Below are positions 55,803-64,000 of a DNA stretch of 64,000 nt, piece after piece. Origin of the DNA: Pithys albifrons albifrons (Eukaryota; Chordata; Aves; Passeriformes; Thamnophilidae). Position 1 is the stretch's first letter. Each line of letters opens with the position of its first letter. A program made the translations under genes and the position numbers. The notes under the pieces are model-generated. The model ran no database searches. It was not told the DNA's origin and saw only the letters and a list, made by a program, of their open reading frames with translations. The stretch is taken from positions 28,215,889-28,279,888 of the forward strand of contig NC_092497.1 in assembly GCF_047495875.1 (NCBI RefSeq), given 5' to 3'.

Positions 55803-58438
55803 TTGTTGTTCCTGGTCGGAGCATTCTCCATCTGACGTGTGCGATGCTCTGTCAGAGGCTCCTTCATCAGCATGGGGGGAGTTGTTTCTTTTGCGTCTTG
55901 GAGATCGATGTTTCTTTTCTGGGCTCTTTGCCTCAACTATGTGGACAGCTTTCTTGCCAGCTACTTTCCGTTTTAATTCTTGCACTCGGGCTTTAAGCTT
56001 AGAGGTGGGTTCACCGTGTCATTTTTCATGTTTTCCCCTAGTTCGCGCAGAAGGGCCCACAAGAAACCACGCTCACTTTGTGTCTTACTCCTGGGCCTTC
56101 CAGTTTTCTCTCGTGCTGCATGAGATGACCGAGAACGGGAACGGGAATGAGAACGAGAACTGGAACGAGAATAAGAACGAGACCTTTCTTTGCGACCTCT
56201 AGAACGTCTGCATCTAGGTTCTTCTTCATACACAGAGCGTCTAGTATTCCTCTGGTGGCCTCTAGTTCTCCCTCGTGCTGCATGAGGTGACCAAGAACGG
56301 GAACGGGACCGAGAACGGGAACAGGAACTTGAATGAGAATGAGAACGAGACCTTTCTTTGTGACCTCTGGGACCTTTGCCTCTAGGTTCTTCTTCATACA
56401 CAGAGCGTCTAGCATTCCTCCCTACCCTTTCCCCACTGTAGAGGGACGAATGCTGGTAGTTAGAGGGGACTCTCATGGTTTCTGATATTCTCCGTATCCA
56501 GTGACACATTCTGTCAACGTGTATCTCATTCTCGTCCATACTTAGAGGGTATGCAGATATCAGACATGGCATATAAGACTTAGGGGCCCCATTCATCACC
56601 TTATCCCACATCGGCTGTGTGCATGGCATCTTCTCTGGGACCAAGATGTCATAGTAATTTGGATCGGAGTATATAATCTCCAGCATGGCCAGTTCCCGCA
56701 GATACTGGATGCCTTCTTCTGCAGTATTCCACTCTCTCGGAGCACTCACCAAATACTCTTTAAATGGGTATCTTGCCCTCACGGCACGGAGGATTCGGGT
56801 CCAGAGACTGGATGCCATCTCCCCCTGTCCCATTTCCTGTTCTATTTCACGGTCTCGGGCAAGAGATCCCAATTGTTGTGCTTCATGACCTTCCAGCACA
56901 TGACTACTGGCCCCCTGGTCCCAACATCGCACCAGCCAGGTGAGGATGCGTTCATCGGGCCACCGACTGTAATCCCTTCGTATATCATGAATCTCCTTTG
57001 GGGTCAATGATCGTATAATTTCACTTTCCCTCATTATTTCCTGTCCATCTCTTCCACGTACTATTCTCTCTACCTGTGTTTTTACTCTTCCACTCCTTCG
57101 TGGAACCTCTCTCACTTCCTTTCTGACCCTCTCACGCGAAGATGGGGATTGTTCAGGCCGTGAAGATGAGCTTCTATGGTGTTCACTCCAGGAGGATGGG
57201 CTCCTACGTCGCCCACGCTGTGGAGAGAGACTTCTACTTCGTTCGAGTCGTGGGGAAAGACTCCTAGCTCGTGCACCCCGTGAAAGGGAGCTCCTGCGTT
57301 GTTCATCAGGTCTGATGAATGGAGGTAGCACATAGTCCTTGGAAGGCCGGGGTAAGGGCCTTCCCCAGTCATCTATTCCCTCAAATGTAGGTCTAGTATG
57401 GGGAGGCGGAATCATACTTCCAAGGGAGGGTTGCCTTTGGAGAGGCTGAAACGGTCCTTCCTCAGGCTGACGGAAGCGCGTTGACCTCCTCTCTTCCTCC
57501 ACTGGGTACTTGCGTGTGTAGTCAGAGCACCAATCGTCAAATGTTATTCTATCCCAGGATGCTCGCACCGTCCCTTTCCTTTCTCCAGGCATGCCTCTGG
57601 TCTCTTTTGGACGTGCCCCCAGTCCCATTAGGTGTGCCCCATCCCTTGTGACCACTCCTCCCTCTCTGGCGGCTGCTCCCTCTTCTACTGTGACTATTCT
57701 TTCCTCTTGTGCCGTCGCTCCTTCCATCGTCACAGTAGTTTCTTCCTCTCTCGCAGCTGCTTCTTCGTCTACTTCTTCTTCTTCTTCTTTTTCTTCTTCT
57801 TCTTGTTCCTCTTCTTCTTCTTCTTCTTGTTCCAATCGCGGAGGTGGCTCTATGGGTTTTGTAGTCTCCTTTGTCCTTGTTGTTTTCTTCTTTATGGGGG
57901 CAATGATAATCTTCCGGTCCATAACTTCAGTTTGAGTTCCCACAGAGCGAATAGGAACTGTATCCGCGTCGGCTTGAGTTTGAGCTTCGACTGTGGTCTT
58001 AGTAGGCTTAATAGAGATGGCAACCTCCAGATCTACGGCTTGAGTCTGAATTTCTACGGAACAACTGGAAGCTGTATTAGCTTCAGCTTGCGTCTGGGTT
58101 TCAGCCGTGGTTGTAGCGGGGACAGCAGAAATAGCCTTGTCCAGATTTGCAACCTGAGTTTGGGTTTCTACTGAGCAAACAGAGGCTGAAACTTGAGTTT
58201 GGGTCCCTACAGAGTGAATGGGGTCTTTGTTGGCCTCTGTTTGAGTCTGAGTCTCAACTGTAGTTTTAGCAGGGACAGCGGAGGTAGCCATGTCCGGGTC
58301 TGCAGCTTGAGTTTGGGTTTCTACAGATGGGACGGAGGCTGTATTAGTTTCAGCTGCTTGAGTTTGGGTCTCTACAGAAACAACATCGACCTCATGCTGT
58401 GTTTGGACATGCATGGGTCTCGGATGGCATATCTCCAT
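55800..58438 (-). pseudogene. gag: ERV-2 gag: TQT-repeat, acidic, RS-rich Gag (one frameshift)
   Basis: ATG 58438-58436, open for 821 codons to 55973. A one-base deletion near 56010-56020 moves the last about 70 codons (KARVQELKRK to the UAG at 55800) into the frame that continues into pol. Layout by residue: seven TQT motifs plus variants (24-170); Glu tract (204-226); first RS-rich block (382-435); block conserved with ERV-1 (about 477-600, IRRDYS...ILTWLVRCWD); second RS-rich block (674-775) made of two 56-residue copies that each begin RRSVYEEEPR. There is no CCHC knuckle; the basic RS blocks may bind RNA instead. The start overlaps the pre-gag frame by 47 bases. Confidence 0.8.
56070..56410 (-). 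repeat. 168-bp tandem duplication encoding the Gag RS block
   Basis: Two copies with a 168-bp period (56 codons); for example CTAGGTTCTTCTTCATACAC starts at 56214 and at 56382. The copies have diverged by several substitutions and keep frame. Confidence 0.8.
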
Positions 58439-59153
58439 ATTCTATCCTGTCCTCAAGCCATTGACAGTAGTCTATGGCACATCGATAAGCACTAGCCAGG
58501 CCCCAACACAAAGCAGAGACTCGCGTATACGGGTCCTCATAGGAAAAACACTCTTCTGATAAACAGCGGGCCACCTCAGCAGAGTCACACACTTCTTCTG
58601 GCGTGAACTTCCAAAGAGCGGAGGGTGAGATACGCCCTAGCACTTTACCGAGATCCGACCAAGGCCCATCCCACCCAGGGACTGGCCTGTCCAAAGCCCC
58701 TTCCAAAGTTCCAGCGAGTCCCCCAGAGGCATAGCCTTTCTTAGGTCTGAAACAAGGGAAGCAACAAAGTGCCAGCATTCTTCCAATCTTATACAACAGT
58801 TTCATTACCTTCATAAACACTAGTGCTGTCACAATACAATTTAGGTAATAACTGGGACCAATTGTAACAGTAGGGATCTCTCTCAATAGTCCATTAATGT
58901 CATAATTTAACAGACCTTTAATGTCAAGATTCAGGAGGGCCTTACATGGATGACAATTATCAGGCAGACCTAGGTATGTCCCTAGGAGACCTCTCAGAGT
59001 GGGAGTAAGCATTAGCACCATCAGTATGTAAAAGAATAAAAAGACACTTAACAGGAGGCCTTTCACTACAAGAGACTGCCAGGCCATGCCAGCATGGTTG
59101 GACCGACCTCCTCTGGTACCTCTCAGGTACTTGCTAAAAAGGGTGAAAACCAT
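58392..59153 (-). CDS. ERV-2 pre-gag membrane protein (253 codons)
   Basis: Open frame from ATG 59153 to a stop at 58392, upstream of gag and overlapping it by 47 bases in another frame. Hydrophobic segments lie at about residues 33-50 (LLSVFLFFYILMVLML) and 103-120 (YYLNCIVTALVFMKVMKLL), followed by a Cys cluster (CCFPCF) and a soluble C-terminal domain beginning WKFTPEEVCDSAEV and containing ALCWGLASAYR. ERV-1 has the same order of membrane segment and WKFTPE domain before its gag, so the module is ancestral to both. I do not recognise a family. It may be a separate accessory protein or, if a frameshift occurred, the original N-terminus of Gag. Confidence 0.65.
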   Translation of the reverse strand: MVFTLFSKYLRGTRGGRSNHAGMAWQSLVVKGLLLSVFLFFYILMVLMLTPTLRGLLGTYLGLPDNCHPCKALLNLDIKGLLNYDINGLLREIPTVTIGPSYYLNCIVTALVFMKVMKLLYKIGRMLALCCFPCFRPKKGYASGGLAGTLEGALDRPVPGWDGPWSDLGKVLGRISPSALWKFTPEEVCDSAEVARCLSEECFSYEDPYTRVSALCWGLASAYRCAIDYCQWLEDRIEYGDMPSETHACPNTA

Positions 59154-59312
59154 TCTTTCTATTGTTTACCTTATGCCTGAGTCCTCTGTTCCCAAACAAA
59201 AACCTTGTTTATAACAAAAAGATACTCTTTTGATAATACCACTTCAGTTGGCAGTTCTCCCGGCCACTGTTCTCTAAACAGAGAATTGTTTACCAAACAA
59301 CTCAAGGTCAGT
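59154..59312 (-). other. ERV-2 leader between PBS and pre-gag
   Basis: About 160 bp without an open frame; the expected place for packaging or splice-donor signals, none identified. Confidence 0.5.
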
Positions 59313-59330
59313 ATCTCGGTGGGACCTCCA
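59313..59330 (-). promoter_or_regulatory. Primer-binding site, tRNA-Gln
   Basis: The minus-strand sequence TGGAGGTCCCACCGAGAT is the complement of the 3' end of vertebrate tRNA-Gln (the isoacceptor beginning GGTCCC), as I recall it, at all 18 positions. It lies four bases from the LTR end. Confidence 0.8.
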
Positions 59331-59334
59331 ATAA

Positions 59335-59863
59335 TGTCGCAGGTTTGGCCTAGCTGTTGCCAACCCTGGACTGGCCCCCCCCTTCCCCCTCCCAGAACCT
59401 TCCCAGCAAAGGAAAGGGAAAAAAAACTGAAAAGAAACGCACTCTAAAGAAACTGAACTGAATAAAAAGAATAAATTATATTTACTAACATTTACAAACC
59501 ACACTGTATACACAACACATAGGATCCCACCTCCCAGGGGAGAGGGGAAGGGAGAAAAGGGGATTGATTAGCTGGGAAATAGGGAAGACACCAACCCAAC
59601 CCAAAGAAACCGAATGAATCAAAACAAACACAATTAAAAACCTCAAGTAAGGGGAACAAGAATGAAACAATCTCACCCAGGACAGGAGAACCACCAGGGA
59701 CCGAAGGGACCAGACCTCCACCACCTCCCTCCAGCTCCTCAGCCAAGGAAGGGAAGAAGGCACAACACCACTCCCCCACTGCTACGTGGAAGACACGTGT
59801 GGAATACTTGTAACTTCCTTAGATACAATGGTTACTGAGGAAGCCATGGGTCAAACCATTACA
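59335..59863 (-). repeat. ERV-2 5' LTR (529 bp)
   Basis: In minus sense it starts TGTAATGGTTTGACC and ends CCTGCGACA, giving proper TG...CA ends. Nearly identical to 51758-52282. Confidence 0.9.
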
Positions 59864-60757
59864 CAAGAGCTTCTCTTCCCACCACATGTGGAATTAGCTT
59901 TTCAGTTACCCCTCCATTGATGAATGAAATAGATCCATGAATGTCAAGCAACTATCAACATTTGTGATATTTTTTCAGAGTAAATGATATATATGTGTAA
60001 TCCCTTGCCTTTAGCTACCCAGTCTTTGAGGAATTAAATTTATTCTCTCTGAAAGTATGGATACCTCTTAGATAAGGGATGTCTCATGGTCTTCTACCAA
60101 CTTAAATATATTTTTCATATAGACTTGTTTAACTCTGTACCTGAGGTGTGGAGCCATTGCAGCACAGTATGTTCACCCCTCAGTTGTGGTTATTTTCCTT
60201 CTCACAATGCACTTCCCTTAAAAATCCCTTCCCTTTTCACAGCTGCTTTTCAAAACATTTCTGTGCTAAAACTTTAAATCACTGTTAGAAACACTTACTT
60301 CCAACTCACTGCTTCTGGCCAGGGAAATATTCAAATGACATCCAACTCAGTATGTAATGACATTTGAGACATTTTATCATTAATAAAAGCTGGATTTTAC
60401 TTGCCCTTCTTCTTAAATTCTTTTGATGGAGGAGCAAGTTTCTTGTTGAAGTTTGTTGCCACAGTCTGCCTTAAAAAGCAACATTTCCATGAGCACCTTG
60501 AGTCTGTAAGATTCCTACCTGAATTTCTCATTAGAAGTTCACCATACCTTCCTAGCAAGCAAATTCCTATTTGAGTTCTGTACCGTCTCTCAGATCAAAC
60601 GTAAGTACACTTGCTTGTTAACACAGTTGTAATTTTTCAGATGCTGCAAATCTACTTGTTTGTGCAAGCTGGAGAAGGAATTCTCCACTGATGATTCTCA
60701 AACCTTTCATTTTCAAGGAGGGAGGGTTGATTTCACAGCCTGTTAAAATAAATGGCA
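59864..60757. other. Non-coding DNA, nothing recognised
   Basis: AT-rich host spacer. Confidence 0.5.
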
Positions 60758-61345
60758 TTTAATCATATAATCATCTGGGTTGGAAAAGACCTCCAGGATC
60801 ATCAAGTCCAACTCTTGATCCAACATCACTGCGGTTACAAGACCATGGCACTAAGTATCATGTCCAGTCTCATCTTAAAAACCTCCAGGGATGGTGAATC
60901 CACCACCTCTCTGGGCAGGCCATTCCAATGCCTGATCACCCTCTCTGTGAAGAATTTCTTCCTCATATCCAACCTACACCTCCCCTGGCAGAGCCTAAGC
61001 CTGTGCCCTCTTGTTCTACTGCTGGTTGCCTGGGAGAAGAGACCAACCCCCACCTGGCTACAACCTCCCTTCAGGTAGTTGTAGAGAGTGATAAGGTCTC
61101 CCTGGAGCCTCCTCTTTTGCAGGCTAAACAACCCCAGCTCCCTCAGCCTCTCCCCACAGGACTTGTGCTCCAGTCTCTTCACTAGCCTCATTGCTCCTCT
61201 CTGGACCTGCTCCAGCACCTCAATATCTTTCCTGAACTGAGGGGCCCAGAACTGAACACAGCACTCCTGGTGTGGCCTCACCAGTGCTGAGTACAGGGAG
61301 AGAATCACTTCCCTGGACTTCTTGTCCACACTGTTCCTGACATTT
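60758..61345 (-). mobile_element. CR1 LINE, 5'-truncated
   Basis: The left end is TTAATCATATAATCATCTGG (degenerate terminal repeat). The minus strand encodes most of the ORF2 C-terminal block ([20 protein letters not shown]) in one open stretch. It is a different, somewhat older subfamily than the 8386, 26530 and 37023 copies. Confidence 0.87.
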
Positions 61346-63843
61346 AGGGCAGAATCCTGTTCCCACTCTTTTATCTTGAAGGTCCTGTTTTTCCTGCTGC
61401 CACAAGAGAACAATCTCAGTTATTAAGCTGCAGACATGAGGGCAGCCTGTCATTTTAACTTGGACACTTGACTCTCTGGAACTCAAGAACTGGAATTTAG
61501 AAGTGTGATTGCTCAGAGGTATCAGAGAGTTGGAATGTTTGTACCTCCCAGCTACAAAAGTGCTGTAGCTCTCTGTATCAGCACCAAGACCCCTCTCTTG
61601 CCTACTGAAAAATGCCTAAGTCTAAGACTCACTTGTGGTCCTTTCCATGGTATGCTATTGAATCTGAAAAGATTTGAAATGTACTTCCTAATTAAGGTCT
61701 GATCCAAACCTACTGGTCTGAGCCAATATGTTCTTACACAGGCTTCAGAAGACCAACAGATGAAGCTGCAAGTTTCTCCAGGATAATTTAAAAATAGTAT
61801 CAAGCTGCCTGCCTGTCTCCCCATTTGAGCTTTAAATTGTCTTTCTAGAAGTTTCTGACTTGACTAAGGAAATGGGATCAAGGCAATGGTTTCTGCAACT
61901 CACACCATTAGCATCTAAATGCTACGTCAGATTGGCCTGTTTCCTGCCCGTATCCCAAATACTGGACCATGGATGTAGATCCTTATACTATCCAAAAATG
62001 ATTGCTCAGAGAATGAACTAGAAATCTGCTACTGATGTGATAGCAGCTGCTTCTGGAAAACCAATATCTCACGTTTTCAATGGAGAGGATAATTATCATC
62101 TAAATTTTAGATACACAGGGCAATTTCATCACACAATCTGGTGTTCAGTATTTCTGGGGGTAAGCTTCTTCTATTAAACAAATGACATCCAGGATTTTGG
62201 TACAATATTTTTTCAACTCCAGAAAAAATATTAGTAAATATTAAGAAGTTTTATTTTAAAAAAGCATTTGTCTACAATATAGTTACCACCACAAGAAGGG
62301 TGGAAGGACCTTGCTTTCCCATATGAGAAGGAGATTGTTGTGATTGCATGAGAATAATACCCTTGCATAAAAAATCAATGTTCAATACTATTGTGAGGGA
62401 CTAGAAACAGAGAGTTCGTATGAATGATGATCAATTTCTTTGTATATGTGTGAAGTGTAGGGAAAAAAAGAAGTCTTTTATTTTCTAGGGAAACTTACGT
62501 ATTGATCCATACCAACACTTAGGATTGTGGAGTCTGTCTTTCCTCAGAACACAAATTAGAGAAAATAGTTGCATGTTTTCTACACCCAGTTAAGAAATTT
62601 GCAGCTGAAAGGAAAGCTAAGTACTGGAAATAATTTCAGCTTCACCTGGAGACCAAAAGAAAAGTACTCCTCCTGAGGCATCTCACTTGCTGCTTTCCTT
62701 ATAACATTATTACTGTGATTTCCTTTCTCATTACACTGGTGTTCTAAAAACAGGCCTGCAACCAGTTGTAGTGTTAAGGCCCGAGAATATGTAAACACAA
62801 AATATGTGATCTGTATTTGATTAAAGCCAGAACATTGTGTTGCTGTGCTTTGACTGTGTTACAAAACTGAAAGTTTTAAAAGAAAAATATGTTTTGAAAG
62901 TTGCCCTTGAAAACACACAGAATAATTCTTCGAGTTGTGATGGTTTCACTGCCTGAATATTTAAGACAACACCTAGAAACATAGTTTTACCTTATTCCTC
63001 TTATTCTTTGAAGGGACATTTAGTGGTATTAGAATATACCTTGTTTTACAGCCAAACCACTTACAAGACCATTTATCTTTCAATCCACTTCCCATCTGAA
63101 TGACCACTCGAAAAACATCTCATTATTCTGGTCCTCAAGAAGGTCTTTATAAAGTCCTTGGACCCATACATTATTTCTTCCTAAATGACATATGCAGAAG
63201 GACCTTAAAGCCATTTGATAAAAATTGCTGCTTGCTTTCCTTTCTTTTTCCCTTCTCTCATCCTCAACCTAAATATAAATGTGAGAGAATTCAGATATTG
63301 CTCCTCTCGTTTCTTCTGGAAGGCTCATTGAAGGTTTCAGAGAAGTAGTCTGTGAGCATGTAACACATAATTCAAAGGGCAGAGAATGATTAATCTTAAT
63401 AAAGACCATCTTTACACCTGAGTATTTCTAAGGCATTTGTATCAAATAACTTGGGGCAGAGATAGGAAACGGAAAGTGTTAAATGAAGTAGTAAAGATGA
63501 TTCTTTCTATGACAATACTATGAATTTTCCAGTCAGCAGAGCAACTTCTGACACAAGGATATCTAAGACATGTATTTTGAATAGACCAAATAAAATTCCA
63601 AACAAAATGCTTTCTTTTGAAACTCTTCCTGTAGACACTTCTTATACACCAAAAAAAGAAAAAAAGAGGAAAAAAGGAATCAAGTACATTTCTTTCCCTC
63701 TACAAGTCACTCCTAAAACAGATTTCTCTACAGCATAACCTTACTAATAATCCGGATTTACAGACACGTTTTATGCTCTACACAAAAGTGGAGTCATGTC
63801 TCTCCAGTTCCCAGAAAAGATTTAGTAGCAGAAGCCGCAGTTT
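61346..63843. other. Non-coding DNA, nothing recognised
   Basis: About 2.5 kb of AT-rich sequence without a supported gene. Confidence 0.5.
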
Positions 63844-64000
63844 AGTCATAGAATCACAGAATCATGGAATCATTGTATTATCTGCTTGTAAGAGACTGGA
63901 AAAATCATCTCCTTCCAACCCCCTTTACCCAAGACCAGATTGCTCTAAGTCCCATCCAACCGAGCCTTGGACACTTCCACAGTGGGACATCCACAACTCC
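63844..64000 (-). mobile_element. CR1 LINE 3' fragment, runs off the window
   Basis: AGTCATAGAATCACAGAATC followed by GACCAGATTGCTCTAAGTCC and CCATCCAACCGAGCCTTGGA are standard CR1 3' landmarks on the minus strand. It continues past the window end. Confidence 0.8.

Larger units (their letters stand above)
51753..59863 (-). mobile_element. ERV-2: young class III (ERV-L-like) provirus
   Basis: 8.1-kb provirus on the minus strand: LTR (59863-59335), Gln PBS, pre-gag membrane protein frame, TQT/RS-rich gag, UAG readthrough site, pol, PPT, LTR (52282-51753). The LTRs differ by about 2 substitutions and one A-run indel over 524 bp, so the insertion is recent. There is no env. No target duplication is visible and the outer 3' LTR terminus is altered. 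Confidence 0.9.

Noticed and set aside
57757..57840. TTC/TTCTTC simple repeat considered as a stand-alone microsatellite
   Set aside because: On the minus strand it is the in-frame Glu tract of ERV-2 Gag and keeps frame, so it is listed as part of gag.

Overview
The window reads as nuclear DNA of a bird. At least eight pieces are CR1-type LINEs, recognisable by the RT motif FADDTKL and by the 3' end built from short ATTCTATG-like repeats. The rest of the recognisable content is LTR retroelements of types known from avian genomes. No host protein-coding exon, tRNA, rRNA or other host RNA gene could be supported. About 45% of the window is identifiable transposable element, and the remainder is AT-rich non-coding DNA with scattered old CR1 pieces.

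Layout. 1-1557: 3' end of an endogenous retrovirus (ERV-0) with an Env TM remnant and a 218-bp LTR. 2.7-9.6 kb: old CR1 pieces, including a younger CR1 nested in an older, opposite one. 12488-13120: a solo LTR with a 5-bp target duplication. 13600-21603: composite class III (ERV-L-like) provirus ERV-1 on the plus strand, bounded by CAGTG. It has an extra pol-3' fragment on the left, an open 1,064-codon pol, and a gag whose 57-bp tandem repeats are split by another solo LTR. 25483-26112: an orphan LTR plus primer-binding site. 37023 to about 41345: a near-full-length CR1 on the minus strand. 42743-51384: a gammaretrovirus-like class I provirus (ERV-3), plus strand, bounded by CTTT. 51753-59863: a very young ERV-L-like provirus (ERV-2) on the minus strand, related to ERV-1. 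60.8-61.3 kb and 63.8-64.0 kb: further CR1.

The most interesting system is the lineage shared by ERV-1 and ERV-2. Both show (i) a reading frame upstream of gag that encodes a membrane protein ending in a WKFTPE-containing domain; (ii) a Gag without CCHC zinc knuckles whose N-terminus is a string of TQT motifs, the core of dynein light chain LC8 ligands (10 copies in ERV-1, 7 plus degenerate ones in ERV-2), with RS-rich tails in ERV-2; (iii) an in-frame UAG exactly between gag and pol, followed after 10 nt by a 6-bp hairpin whose only four differences between the elements are two compensatory base-pair changes; (iv) one protease-RT-RNase H-integrase polyprotein, and no env or dUTPase. This suggests an env-less, intracellular retroelement that makes Gag-Pol by stop-codon readthrough and may use LC8/dynein for trafficking.

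ERV-3 carries four premature stops in pol, all at positions expected to be Trp and all explained by G-to-A change, which suggests cytidine-deaminase editing. ERV-1 shows an unusual mosaic: its two complete LTRs are identical across U3 and the flanking pol end but differ at 12 sites in R-U5.

Limits: all calls come from reading the sequence. Family names rest on motif recognition and no database or alignment was run. Boundaries of old CR1 pieces are approximate.
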